From Deltaproteobacteria bacterium Ga0077550 (GTDB lineage Bacteria > Myxococcota_A > Polyangia > Nannocystales > Nannocystaceae): a stretch of 61,618 bases of DNA. Location of the stretch: NCBI GenBank assembly GCA_001464385.1, contig LNFB01000279.1, forward strand, positions 1 through 61,618, read 5' to 3'. Shown here one piece after another: positions 15,635 to 26,008 of this stretch. Every line of letters starts with the position of its first letter. The first letter of the stretch is position 1. The notes beneath the pieces were generated by a model. The model saw only the letters and a program-made list of their open reading frames with translations, ran no database searches and was not told where the DNA came from. The translations under genes and the position numbers were made by a program.

Positions 15635-17068
15635 CACGACGCAGACGCCCAAGCGCCCGCGCTCCGCCCGTGCGGGGGCGCCGTCGACCGAGTCGGCGAG
15701 CCTGGACGATCTCGTCGCCGGCCTCGAGTCCGAGGTCGCGGCCGAGCCGGCCCCAACGCGTCGCCGCGGGCGTCGCCCGGCCGACGAGGCGCCCACGTCC
15801 GAGGCGCCGGACGGCGCGCCCGCTCCCGCGCCGACGCAGGTCGAGGTCCCCAACATCCTGCTCTCCGCCGAGCTGCCGCTGTCGGAGGACGACGACCTCA
15901 GCGCGATCGAGGGCGAGGCGGCCCCGCGCCTGGTGTCGATCGTCGAGAGCCTCCTGTTCGCCGCGAGCAAGCCCCTGGGCGTCCGCGACATCCGGCAGAT
16001 CTTGAAGGAGGCGAGCCTGCGGCAGGTGCAGCTCGCGCTCAAGCAGCTCGGCCGCGATCTCGAGGGGCGCGGCGTCGTGCTGGCGCAGACCGCCGGCGGA
16101 TTCCGTCTGCGCACGAACCCCGAGAACGGGCGCTGGGTGCAGCAGCTGCTGGCCGAGCGCCCGGTGAAGCTCTCGCGCTCGCAGCTCGAGAGCCTCGCGG
16201 TCATCGCCTACCGTCAGCCGATCACCAAGCCCGAGGTCGACCACATCCGCGGCGTCGACTGTGCGGCGGTGCTGAAGGTCCTGCTCGACTACGATCTGGT
16301 CCGGATCGTCGGTCGCAAGGAGGAGCCCGGGCGGCCGCACCTGTACGGCACGACCCTCAAGTTCCTCGAGTTCTTCAATCTCCGCAGCCTCCGCGACATG
16401 CCGGATCTCCACGAGTTCCGCGAGTTGACCGAGGAGAGCCGCGCCGTCATGCGCGAGCAGCTCGGCGAGTCGGGGCTCTACGACGAGCGCGAGGCGATGG
16501 GCCAGGAGGTCCTCGACTGGAGCGGTACGGATGCGGCGTCGCCCGACGAGGTGGGCGACGAGACGTCGAGGGGACCGATGGCGCCCTCGGGACGCAGGAC
16601 GTCGAGGGCGCGGAGTCGAGCGATGTCGCCGACGCAGCCTCGCAGGACGATGCGGCCGGCGACGAAGCGGCGGACGAAGACGACGAAGCGGCCAGCGACG
16701 AAGCGGCCAGCGACGAAGCGGCGGACGACGAAGCGGCGGACGACGAAGCGGTCGACGGCGACGAAGCGGCGGACGACGAAGCGGCGGACGACGAAGCGGC
16801 GGCCGATCAAGCGGTCGACGGCGACGAAGCGGCGGACGACGACGCGGCGGGCGACGAAGCGGCGGACGACGAAGCGGCGGACGACGAAGCGGCGGACGAC
16901 GAAGCGGCGGACGACGACGCGGCCGACGACGACGCGGCCGACGACGATGCCCCTGCGGATGCGCAGGACGACGCGGTCGTCGCCGGCGACGGGATCGCGG
17001 ACGCCGATGCGCCCGCGGTCGAGGACGAGGCGGCCGACGACGCCGCCAAGGACAGTGAGCCCCGATGA
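15624..17068 (+). CDS. scpB: segregation and condensation protein B, acidic tail broken by an apparent one-base deletion
   Basis: Residues 95-290 are ScpB: RLVSIVESLLFAASKPLGVRDIRQIL, LAQTAGGFRLRTNPE, LESLAVIAYRQPITKPEVDHIRGVDC, and GRPHLYGTTLKFLEFFNL. ScpB dimers bind ScpA in the SMC complex. From 15624 the frame encodes this core and an acidic stretch up to DEVGDE (ending 16562). It then turns into a basic, stop-free frame that runs through rluB to 18560. The frame one base back continues DVEGTDGALGTQDVEGAESS, then DEAAD repeats, and stops at 17066-17068 in an ATGA overlap with rluB. One extra G after 16562 would give a 481-residue acidic-tailed ScpB. It is either a sequence error or a true frameshift. 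Confidence 0.8.
16661..16945 (+). repeat. tandem 15-bp coding repeat in the scpB tail
   Basis: The unit GACGAAGCGGCGGAC and near copies recur from 16661 to about 16945, encoding DEAAD blocks in the frame that ends at 17068. In the frame that starts at 15624 the same bases read TKRRT, and on the other strand VVRRF. Because the unit is a multiple of three, copy number can vary without changing frame. Confidence 0.85.
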
Positions 17069-18468
17069 GCAGCCCCACCCGACCCCGTACTGGCCGCAAG
17101 GCACCCGGCCCCAGGCGTGCACGCGGGGGGGCGGCGGCGCGCCCCGGCGCCAAGCCGGCGCGCCCCGGCGCCAAGGCGAAGGGCAAGGCCGAAGACGGCC
17201 CGCCGCGCCTGCAGAAGCTGCTCGCCCAGGCCGGCATCGCGTCGCGTCGCGCCGCGGAGACCATGATCTCGCAGGGGCGCGTCCGCGTCGACGGCCGACC
17301 CGTCACCGAGCTCGGCACGCGCGTCGATCCCCGGCAGGCGACCGTGGAGGTCGACGGCCGCGTGATCGAGGCCCAGGAGCCGACCTACATCGTGATGAAC
17401 AAGCCCGACGAGTGCGTCAGCTCGGCGGAGGCGACGAAGGATCCGCGCGGTCGTACGACGGTCGTGTCCCTGCTCGGCGGCCTGCGCACGCGCGTCGTGC
17501 CATTGGGCCGGCTCGACTACCACACGCGCGGCGTGCTGCTGCTGACCAACGACGGCGCGCTGCATGCCGCGCTGCTGCACCCGCGCCGCGCGGTGCCGAA
17601 GACCTACCACGCGAAGTTCCAGGGCAAGCTCGGCGAGAACGAGCTCGCGCAGCTCCACGCGGGCGTCCAGCTCGAGGACGGCACGCGCACGCGTCCGTCG
17701 CTCGAGGTCGAGATCGTCCGCGCGACCACGACCAACACGTGGGTGCAGCTCACGATCTCGCAGGGCCTCAACCGCCAGATCCGCCGCATGGGCGACGCGA
17801 TCGGGCACAGCGTGCTGAAGCTGATCCGCGTCGCCTTCGCCGGCATCACGGCCGATGGCCTGCGCGAGGGGCAGTGGCGCCACCTCAAGCCCGAAGAGGT
17901 CTCCAGCCTCTACACGCTCGCCGGCTTCAAGGCCCCGGCGCGGGATCAGGTCGCCCCGGCCTCGACGCCGCGCGGGCTGGCGGTGGTCCGCCCACGCAAA
18001 TCGGACCGCGCCGCCGAGGCGGCCGAGGCCGCGGGCAGTACGATGCGACGCGGTCGCGGCGCGCGGCCGACCCCCACCGCGCCGGCCGAGGACGCCCCCG
18101 AGGCCCGGCCCGAGCGGCCGTCGCCCCGCGGTCGCCGCTCCGAGTCGGCCCCCGCCGCGGCGCGATCCCCCGGCCGACGGGCCCGGCCCGAGGTCACGGA
18201 CCGCCCCGAGCAGGGGCGCCGCGGCACACCGTCGAGCGCACCCGCCAAGCCCACGACGGCCACGCCCCGGCCCACGCGGACGGCCAAGGCACCCCGTCCG
18301 GCGGGCGCTTCGGGCAAGGACGGGCCCCGCGAGGGCACCCGTCGCGCCGCCTCGCCGCCGTCGCGTCCGGGGGCCAAGGCCCGGCCCGCCGCGGGCGCGG
18401 CCCGAGGCAAAGCCCACGCCAAGGGCGGCAAATCGAGCCCGAGTCGGCTTGCATCGCGAAAGCGGTGA
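17065..18468 (+). CDS. RluB/RsuA-type rRNA pseudouridine synthase with a basic tail
   Basis: The product has a basic leader, an S4 RNA-binding domain (residues 47-100: RLQKLLAQAGIASRRAAETMI, GRVRVDGRPV), and an RsuA/RluB-type synthase domain. The catalytic Asp is D151 in GRLDYHTRG; later motifs are LLLTNDG, KTYHAKF and GLNRQIRRMGDAIGHSVLKLIRV. It isomerises a uridine in rRNA, by analogy with RluB in 23S. After about residue 300 there are 165 residues of Arg/Pro/Ala-rich basic sequence, opposite in charge to the ScpA and ScpB tails. The scpA-scpB-rluB order is widely conserved. ATG overlaps the repaired scpB stop. Confidence 0.88.
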   Translation: MSSPTRPRTGRKAPGPRRARGGAAARPGAKPARPGAKAKGKAEDGPPRLQKLLAQAGIASRRAAETMISQGRVRVDGRPVTELGTRVDPRQATVEVDGRVIEAQEPTYIVMNKPDECVSSAEATKDPRGRTTVVSLLGGLRTRVVPLGRLDYHTRGVLLLTNDGALHAALLHPRRAVPKTYHAKFQGKLGENELAQLHAGVQLEDGTRTRPSLEVEIVRATTTNTWVQLTISQGLNRQIRRMGDAIGHSVLKLIRVAFAGITADGLREGQWRHLKPEEVSSLYTLAGFKAPARDQVAPASTPRGLAVVRPRKSDRAAEAAEAAGSTMRRGRGARPTPTAPAEDAPEARPERPSPRGRRSESAPAAARSPGRRARPEVTDRPEQGRRGTPSSAPAKPTTATPRPTRTAKAPRPAGASGKDGPREGTRRAASPPSRPGAKARPAAGAARGKAHAKGGKSSPSRLASRKR

Positions 18469-18477
18469 GGCTACTTT
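18449..18477 (+). promoter_or_regulatory. possible promoter TTGCAT-N17-TACTTT for the S14-L31 genes
   Basis: TTGCAT (18449-18454), 17 bases, then TACTTT (18472-18477) straddle the rluB stop and lie 34 bases before the rpsN ATG. Each hexamer matches the sigma-70 consensus at only three of six positions, but the spacing is ideal and A/T-rich blocks are rare here. No Zur-like palindrome is apparent. Confidence 0.35.
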
Positions 18478-18511
18478 CCCGGCCCGCGCCGCGTCCCGGC
18501 GCCCCCGCACC

Positions 18512-18817
18512 ATGGCCAAGCTTTCTCAGGTTCTGCGCGATCAGAAGCGCGACGTTTTGATCGACAAGTACGCTGCTCGCCGCGACGAGCTGCGCCGCAA
18601 GCTCAAGGATCCGGAGCTGTCCCCCGAGGACAAGCAGGCGGTCAGCACCGCGCTGACCAAGCTCCCGCTCAACTCGTGTCGCACGCGCAAGACCCGTCGC
18701 TGCATGCTGACCGGCCGCAGCAAGGCCGTGTATCGCAAGTTCGGTCTCTGCCGCGTCGCGCTGCGCGACCTCGCCCTGCGCGGCGATCTGCCCGGTGTCA
18801 CCAAGTCGAGCTGGTGA
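18512..18817 (+). CDS. rpsN: 30S ribosomal protein S14, long form without the zinc CxxC motif
   Basis: S14 is a late-binding protein of the 30S head. The 101-residue length and MAKLSQVLRDQKRDVLIDKYAARRDELRRKL start match the E. coli-type long S14. The conserved end has CMLTGRSKAVYRKFGLCRVALRDLALRG and PGVTKSSW. Zinc-binding S14 proteins have CxxC...CxxC; here three single cysteines remain (SCR, RCM, LCR) but no CxxC pair, so it is the C-minus type. It is followed 11 bases later by L31 type B, also a C-minus protein. Confidence 0.95.
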   Translation: MAKLSQVLRDQKRDVLIDKYAARRDELRRKLKDPELSPEDKQAVSTALTKLPLNSCRTRKTRRCMLTGRSKAVYRKFGLCRVALRDLALRGDLPGVTKSSW

Positions 18818-18828
18818 GGAGCGTCGTC

Positions 18829-19079
18829 ATGAAGAAGGGCATCCATCCCGATTATCACAAGACCCTGTTCGTCGACTCGTCCACCGGCGACGAGTGGATG
18901 ACGTTCTCGACGATGGGCGGCAGCGACAAGCGCGAGTACGAGGGCGAGGAACTCCCCGTCGTGCGTCTCGACGTCTCGTCGTACAGCCACCCGTTCTGGA
19001 CCGGCCACGCGCGCGAGCTCGACGCCGAGGGGCGCATCGATCGCTTCCGCCGTCGCTACGCCAGCAAGAAGAAGGCGTG

Positions 19080-19080
<1 letters not shown>
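18829..19080 (+). CDS. rpmE2: 50S ribosomal protein L31 type B (no zinc cysteines)
   Basis: This 83-residue protein has the type-B L31 signature: MKKGIHPDYHKTLFVDSSTGDEWMTFSTM, then LPVVRLDVSSYSHPFWTG and a basic RFRRRYASKKK end. Type-A L31 carries zinc-binding Cys residues; none are present. A GAGGAG lies about seven bases before the ATG. In many bacteria type-B L31 and C-minus S14 replace zinc-binding forms during zinc shortage; whether other copies exist elsewhere cannot be seen here. The stop overlaps tldD. Confidence 0.95.
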
Positions 19081-20581
<1,501 letters not shown>

Positions 20582-20585
<4 letters not shown>

Positions 20586-22108
20586 GCGACGCAAGGGGCC
20601 CCCGGGCCAAGACGAAGTCCGCGAAGGCAAAGCCCGTGAAGGCGAAGGCCGCGAAGGCGAAGCCCGTCGCGAAGGCGAAGCCCGTCGCGAAGGCGAAGCC
20701 GGCCGCGAAGGCGAAGCCCGTCGCGAAGGCGAAGCCCGCGAAGGCCGCTGCGTCGTCCGGACGCGAGCGACTGCTCGCGGTGGCCGAGCACGCGATCGAG
20801 CACGCGCGTCGCCTCGGGGTCGACGCGGCCGAGGTCAGCGTCGCCACCGGACACGAGCTCGAGGTCTCGGTGCGCCAGGGGGCGGTCGAGCTGGTGAAAG
20901 AGGCCGGGAGCAGCGGGCTGTCGGTCCGCGTGATCCGGGACGGGCGCGTGGCGACGAGCTCGACGACCGACCTCGGTCGCGCCGCCGTCGAGGCGTTCCT
21001 CGCCCGCGCGGTCGAGATGGCAGAGGTCAGCGAGTCCGATCCGCTGGCCGCCCCGCCCGGACGCCGCGAGCTGGCGACGACCTGGCCCGAGCTCGATCTG
21101 TTCGACGAGCGGACGTCGCGGATCGACGCCGAGGAGGCGATCGCCCTGGCGCGCACCGCCGAGGCCGCGGCGCTCGAGGCCGACAAGCGGATCACCGCCT
21201 CCGAGGGCGCGTCGTTCGGGCGCAGCAGCGGCCACTCGGTGCTCGCCAACACGGCGGGCTTCGTGGGCGAGCGCGCGGGCACCTACCAGTCGCTCGCGGT
21301 GCAGGCCGTGGCCGACGACGAGGGCGGGAAGAAGCGCAACGGCGTCTACTGGACGGGGGGGCGGTTCTTCTCCGAGCTCGAGTCGCCGACGGCGGTGGGG
21401 CGCGAGGCGGCGGTTCGCGCGTTGCGTCAGCTCGGCGCGACGAAGATGGACACCGGCGTGTTCCCGGTCGTGTTCGACAAGGACGCCGCGCGATCGATCC
21501 TCGGTCTGCTCGCGGGCTGCATCCTCGGCGACTCGGTCTACCGCGAGCGCAGCTACCTGGCCCGCAAGCTGGGGCAGAGCGTCGCGAGCAAGCACGTCAC
21601 CATCGTCGACGATCCGCTGATCCCCCGCGGACCGGGTTCGCGTGCCTTCGACGGCGAGGGCCGACCGGTGCGCAAGCTCCTGGTCGTCGAGCGCGGCAAG
21701 CTGCAGACGTTCCTGCTGGACACCTACAGCGCTCGCAAGCTCGGGGCCAAGCCGACGGGCTCCGCGGCCGGCGGCGGTGGCATCCCCCACGCGAGCACGA
21801 GCAACTTCGTGCTGCAGGCGGGCAAGTGGCGCCCCGCCCAGCTCCTCGAGGGCATCGAGCGCGGCCTGTACGTGCACCGCATGATGGGCTTCGGCTTCGA
21901 CGCGACGACCGGCAACTTCAGCCGCGGCGCGGAGGGCTTCCTCATCGAGAACGGCGAGCTCACGGTGCCGGTCGGCGAGATCACGATCTCGCGCAATCTC
22001 GATGAGCTGCTGAAGGGCATCGATCGCGTTGCGGACGATCTCGATCACCGGACGGCGACGACGTCGCCGAGCTTCCGGGTCGATGCGATGACCATCGCCG
22101 GGGCGTAG
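20582..22108 (+). CDS. tldE: TldE/PmbA metalloprotease partner subunit with a lysine-rich leader
   Basis: TldE (PmbA) lacks the HExxxH motif and pairs with TldD. After residue 60 the protein matches: AEVSVATGHELEVSVRQGAVE, GLSVRVIRDGRVATSSTTDL, FPVVFDKDAARSILGLLAG, VTIVDDPLIPRGPGSRAFDGEG and GFDATTGNFSRGAEGFLIENGEL. Residues 8-58 are KAKPVAKAKP-type Lys/Ala repeats, which are not part of the family and may bind nucleic acid or acidic partners. The ATG overlaps the tldD stop. It converges on the next minus-strand gene with only three bases between stops. Confidence 0.93.
20636..20745 (+). repeat. short tandem coding repeat (KAKPV/A units) in tldE
   Basis: Units of GCGAAGGCGAAGCCCGTC and close variants are repeated in frame, encoding the KAKPVAKAKPxA leader. 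Unit length is a multiple of three. The repeat likely expands and contracts by slippage. Confidence 0.7.
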
Positions 22109-22111
22109 CCG

Positions 22112-22915
22112 CTAGAACGCCCACGCGAGCCCGCCGGGACGGGGTCGCAGTCGGGCCTGCGTTGGCGCCCCGCCGCGGCGCAGGTCGAGCACGAGCAGGG
22201 CGACGAACGCCACGGTGGTCGCGCCGGCGATCGCAAACGCGACGTCGGCCCCGATCGCCAGCGGACGACTCGAGCGCGCGGCCGAGGCGACGTCGTCGCC
22301 GCACAGGAGCATGCCGGCGCTCTGCGTGCACCCGCCGTTCGCCGCCTTGGTGCGGCTCAGCGAGGTCGCGCCCAGGGCGGTGCCGACGACGACACCGCCG
22401 GCGGCCACACCCAGCAACGCCCAGGTCACCGGCCGCACGCGGCGGCGCCGAGGCGCGGTGGAGGGGTAGGGCGTCACCGAAGTCTCGCCGGGCGTCGGCG
22501 CGTCGGCGGCGGGCTGCGGCTCGGCGGCCGCGGCCTCGCGCTGCTTGTCGAGGCGCCGCTGCAGGCTCTTCTTGCGCTCGTCGAGGGTGGCGCGCTCGGA
22601 CGCCGGCGCGAGGGCGCGGTAGCGATCGAGGGCGAGGATGGCCTCCTCGAATCGCCCCGCGCGATCATGGGCCAGCGCCGCGTTGTAGAGCATGTCGAGG
22701 TTGCCGGACAGGGCGTAGGCCTGCTCGAACGCCGTCGCGGCCGCGTCGTACGAGCCCTCGGCGAACAGCGTGCGGCCGTTGTCGTAGAGCTCCTCGGCGC
22801 GGGCGAGCTCCGCTGTGGTGGGCTTGTTCGCGGCGCGGACCGGCGCCGGGGCGGTGGCCGCCACGACGAGGCCGAGCACGCCAGCGCACGCGCGATGCTG
22901 CAGGCCCGCGGTCAC
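22112..22915 (-). CDS. TPR protein with signal peptide and two C-terminal membrane segments
   Basis: This 267-residue protein has a signal sequence (AGVLGLVVAATAPAPVRA), then about three TPR-like helices (ELYDNGRTLFAEGSYDAAATAFEQAY, MLYNAALAHDRAGRFEEAILALDRYRAL). A Pro/Ala spacer and a basic RRRRVRP precede two hydrophobic stretches (TWALLGVAAGGVVVGTALGA, AFAIAGATTVAFVALLVLDL). It should sit in the inner membrane with TPRs in the periplasm. Similar TPR-plus-membrane proteins are common in myxobacteria; the role is unknown. The GTG at 22915 is chosen for the signal peptide. It diverges from the next gene with a 24-base gap. Confidence 0.75.
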   Translation of the reverse strand: MTAGLQHRACAGVLGLVVAATAPAPVRAANKPTTAELARAEELYDNGRTLFAEGSYDAAATAFEQAYALSGNLDMLYNAALAHDRAGRFEEAILALDRYRALAPASERATLDERKKSLQRRLDKQREAAAAEPQPAADAPTPGETSVTPYPSTAPRRRRVRPVTWALLGVAAGGVVVGTALGATSLSRTKAANGGCTQSAGMLLCGDDVASAARSSRPLAIGADVAFAIAGATTVAFVALLVLDLRRGGAPTQARLRPRPGGLAWAF

Positions 22916-22923
22916 GGCCCGAG

Positions 22924-22929
22924 TATACT
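22924..22929 (+). promoter_or_regulatory. TATACT -10-like element in a tight divergent gap
   Basis: TATACT ends ten bases before the GTG at 22940, with no Shine-Dalgarno between. The gap between divergent genes is 24 bases, so both promoters must overlap coding sequence. It fits the leaderless pattern seen elsewhere in the window. Confidence 0.45.
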
Positions 22930-22939
22930 GGCGGCGCGC

Positions 22940-24457
22940 GTGCGTCTGCAGGCAATCCGAACCGCGGGGCCGTCTCCACGGCCGGGGCTGCGCAGCGCGG
23001 TCCTGATCGCAGGTCTCGTCACCGTGGCCCTCGCCGGCTGCACGCTCACCGCGATCGACCCCGACGCATGTGACGGGCTCGAGGACTGCCGGCGCGCGTT
23101 CGGGGTGGGGTCGGTGTGCGGCGCGGACGGCTTCTGCAGCGCGCCGCTGCAGCACCCGCGATGCACCCGCAGCTGGCCCTCGGGCCTGCTCGATCGCCCG
23201 GAGGACTTCGGCGACACGATCGTCGTCGGCTCCCTGTTCGACTTCGTCGAGCACGCCGACACGCGCCTGGCCGCCGAGCTGCCCGTGCGCCAGGTGGCGG
23301 GCCAGGGCGGGCTCGAGGGGCGGGCGATCGGCATCGTGCACTGCGACACCGCGGCGATGGCCGGCGACGACCTCGACGACCTCGAGGGGGCGGCCAGCGC
23401 GGCGCGCTTCCTCGCCGACGCGATCGGGGTGCCGGCGATCATCGGCCCCCGCGGGTCCTCGCGGACGCAAGCGGTGTTCGAGGCGGTCCGCGATCGCGAC
23501 GTGCTGGTCATCTCGCCGTCGGCGACGAGCCCCGCGCTCACCGGGATCGACGCCACCGACCCGACCTTCGAGGCGCCGGGCCTGCTGTGGCGCACGGTGC
23601 CGCCCGACACGCTGCAGAGCGAGGTCATCGCCGCCGACATGCTCGCGCGATCGGCCACTCGGGTCGCCGCGATGTACCAGCTCGGCGCCTACGGCGAAGG
23701 GCTGGTCGACCTCTTCGAGAGCCGTTTCGTCGCCGACGGCGGCGAGCTCGTCGACCGCATGCCCTTCGAGTCGGGGCAGTTCGCGACGACGGTCGCGACG
23801 CTCGGAGCGAGCGTCGCGGCCGGCGAGTACGACGAGGTGCTGTTCGTCTCGTCGGATCTGGCGGACTACACCGCCTTCTTGCTCGCGGCCTCCGCGACCG
23901 ACACGCTGATCGACGCGTACGCGTCCCCCGACGTGGGCCTGTTCTTCGCCGACGCGGCGTTCAACGAGATGCTCCTGGTCGACACGGCGCAGCGCGCCGC
24001 ACCGCTGTACCCGCGCATCCGCGGCACGCGGCCCGCGAGCGCGGAGGGCGTGCTGTTCAACGCGTTCGCGGCGGCCTACGCCGCGGAGTTCGACGCCGAC
24101 GCAGACTCGTCCGGTTTCACGCCCCACGCCTACGACGCCGCTTGGCTGGTGCTGTACGGCATCGCCCGCGCCAGATTCGAGGAGGAGACGATCGGCGGCG
24201 TCGGCATCGCCCGCGGCCTGCGACGCGTGAGCTCGGGGGAGCGCGTCGACATCCTGCCGACCAACTGGCTGACGGTCGTCGAACGGTTCCGCAGCGGCGC
24301 GTCGATCGACGTCGAGGGCGCGTCGGGGCCGCTCGACTACGACCCCGACACCGAGGAGACGACGGCGCCGATCTCGGTGTGGGCGATCACGATGGAGCCG
24401 TCGACGCCGATCGGCTGGGGGTTCGTCGAGATCGATCGCGTCGAGCCTGGCGGGTGA
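22940..24457 (+). CDS. lipoprotein with a periplasmic-binding-protein (Leu/Ile/Val type) fold
   Basis: This 505-residue protein has a lipobox VALAGC (Cys34), a short Cys-rich segment (DACDGLEDCRRAF..GSVCGADGFCS..PRC), then a type I periplasmic-binding fold. Supporting stretches are IVVGSLFDFVE, GRAIGIVHCDTAAM, AARFLADAIGVPAIIGPRGSSRTQAVFEAVRDRDVLVISPSATSPALT, and EVLFVSSDLADYTAFLLAA. No permease or ATPase genes are near, so transport is unlikely; ligand sensing or surface display is more plausible. The GTG start places the lipobox after a long, partly charged leader. Confidence 0.7.
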   Translation: MRLQAIRTAGPSPRPGLRSAVLIAGLVTVALAGCTLTAIDPDACDGLEDCRRAFGVGSVCGADGFCSAPLQHPRCTRSWPSGLLDRPEDFGDTIVVGSLFDFVEHADTRLAAELPVRQVAGQGGLEGRAIGIVHCDTAAMAGDDLDDLEGAASAARFLADAIGVPAIIGPRGSSRTQAVFEAVRDRDVLVISPSATSPALTGIDATDPTFEAPGLLWRTVPPDTLQSEVIAADMLARSATRVAAMYQLGAYGEGLVDLFESRFVADGGELVDRMPFESGQFATTVATLGASVAAGEYDEVLFVSSDLADYTAFLLAASATDTLIDAYASPDVGLFFADAAFNEMLLVDTAQRAAPLYPRIRGTRPASAEGVLFNAFAAAYAAEFDADADSSGFTPHAYDAAWLVLYGIARARFEEETIGGVGIARGLRRVSSGERVDILPTNWLTVVERFRSGASIDVEGASGPLDYDPDTEETTAPISVWAITMEPSTPIGWGFVEIDRVEPGG

Positions 24458-24495
24458 CGCCAGGGCCTGCCGACCGACGACGTGCCCGGCCGAGG

Positions 24496-25854
24496 TCAGC
24501 CCGCGGGCGGGCAGTAGGTGTTGTTGAGCGCGTGCCCGGTCATGTCCGAGTACGTGTAGGGCCCGGTCAACCCGTTGTAGCTGCCGACGAGCTGGCCGGT
24601 CGTCGCATCGACCTTGTGCGCCGCGCCGTCCACCGCCCAGAGGTAGCCGTCGACGTCGATGCTCACGCCCTTGACCGTCTGCCCGTTCACGAAGCTCGGG
24701 CCCGGCATGAGCGTGTTCATGTCGATCGAGAAGGCGCCGCCGTCGACCGCGACCCAGATCAGATCGTTCGGTCCCTCGACGATGCCGCCGAGGCTCATGA
24801 ACCCGGCCATGATCGGCTCCCAGGTCTCGGTCGCCACGTCGAAGCGCGCCGCGCTCGAGCCGAGGACCGACGACACCCACACGTTGCCGAGGTGATCCAC
24901 GGTGATGCCGTACGGCGCGATGCCGGCGGGGACCGGCCACAGCTGCACGGTGAAATCGTCGATGTCGATGCGCGCGAGCTGGTTGTTGAAGCTGATGCCG
25001 CCCATCGGCGTGAAGAACAGGTTGCCCTCGGCATCCACGGCGCCGCCGTAGGCCCCGAGCTGGATCCCGGGGAAGCCGTCGACGGGGACCTGCTGGACGA
25101 TGTCGCCGGTGTCGCCGTCGAGCAGCGAGGCGATGACTCCGCCGGCGCCGCCGAGGCCGGGCGCGAGGCCGGGGGTCGCGCTCATCACGGTCCAGACCTG
25201 CTCGCCGACCGCGTCGCACGTGTCGCGCGAGAGCGTGCCCGGCGTCCACGCGACCGGCCGCTGGTTGGTGGTCGGGAACTCGACGTACCACGCGCGGCAC
25301 TCCTCGACGTCCCAGCCGAGGAGGTTGTTGGCCCCCGTCGAGGTCTGGATGCCGGGCATGCCATTGCTCTCCTGGCACTTGGAGAGGTCGGCGTAGAACT
25401 TCACGAGCCCGCCGTGGCGGTTCGCGACCGCGACGTCGCCCGACAGGCTCACGGAGGTCCGCGACGGGTTGCCGGCGCCGTCCGGGCGGGTGATGTACCG
25501 GCCCTCCTCCTCGAGCGTGCGCGTGTTGACCTTGGACACCGTGCCCTGGTCGGCGTTCGCGATCCAGATGTACTCGTACTCGCAGCCGCAGCCGTCCGAG
25601 ACGTCGGTGTCGCCGACGCCGACGTCGAAGATCGGGTTGCCCGTCGTGTCGGCGGATCCAGCCGAGCTGCTCCCGGTGGTGGCGGTGCCGTCGGCGGATC
25701 CGGTCGTCGGGGCGGTCGCGGAGCCGGCGTCGCTGGTGCCGGACGTCGCGGTGCTCGAGCCGGAGTCCTTGTCGAAGGCGTTGGAGCCGTCGTCGCCGCC
25801 GCACCCGAGCGCCGCCACGACCATGAACCACGTGACCTGCCGAACCGTCGTCAT
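24496..25854 (-). CDS. lipoprotein with a beta-propeller-like (NHL/SMP-30 type) domain
   Basis: This 452-residue protein has a signal ending in VAALGC (Cys18), then a Ser/Thr/Gly/Asp-rich linker to about residue 75. The remainder has repeated blade-like strands with GN.. and D..G.. turns: IWIANADQGTVSKVNTRTLE, AYGGAVDAEGNLFFTPMGG, APYGITVDHLGNVWVSSVLG, GPNDLIWVAVDGGAFSIDM, and VSIDVDGYLWAVDGAAHKVD. Such propellers may bind or cleave small molecules, but no catalytic set is clear. The protein stands alone between a convergent and a same-strand gene. Function is unknown. Confidence 0.7.
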   Translation of the reverse strand: MTTVRQVTWFMVVAALGCGGDDGSNAFDKDSGSSTATSGTSDAGSATAPTTGSADGTATTGSSSAGSADTTGNPIFDVGVGDTDVSDGCGCEYEYIWIANADQGTVSKVNTRTLEEEGRYITRPDGAGNPSRTSVSLSGDVAVANRHGGLVKFYADLSKCQESNGMPGIQTSTGANNLLGWDVEECRAWYVEFPTTNQRPVAWTPGTLSRDTCDAVGEQVWTVMSATPGLAPGLGGAGGVIASLLDGDTGDIVQQVPVDGFPGIQLGAYGGAVDAEGNLFFTPMGGISFNNQLARIDIDDFTVQLWPVPAGIAPYGITVDHLGNVWVSSVLGSSAARFDVATETWEPIMAGFMSLGGIVEGPNDLIWVAVDGGAFSIDMNTLMPGPSFVNGQTVKGVSIDVDGYLWAVDGAAHKVDATTGQLVGSYNGLTGPYTYSDMTGHALNNTYCPPAG

Positions 25855-26008
25855 CGTCGATGTCCCCCGGCCGGCCGCGAACCGATCGCGACCGAGGCGA
25901 GCACGCTATCAGCTCGCGCCGTGCTGCGCGTGGCGAGGTCGCGTCGCTTCACTCACGCACCGCGTCGGGAACCTCGCGGGCGGCCGTCGAACACCCACGG
26001 GTTGGCCG

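Noticed and set aside
16661..16945. CRISPR-like array
   Set aside because: The repeats are contiguous 15-bp coding units without spacers.
16478..17122. Minus-strand frame rich in VVRRF repeats
   Set aside because: It is the reverse complement of the DEAAD-coding 15-bp repeat, not a gene.
18469..18511. Zur box before rpsN
   Set aside because: No A/T-rich palindrome of the Zur type is visible in the gap.
17069..18560. The extension of the scpB frame through rluB to 18560
   Set aside because: It has no domain similarity and overlaps the well-supported synthase in another frame; it is explained by a missing base near 16562.
22112..25831. A single 1239-codon minus-strand frame across several genes
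   Set aside because: Only the part from 22915 to 22112 has a signal peptide and TPR pattern; the rest is a shadow of the beta-propeller lipoprotein and of a plus-strand lipoprotein.
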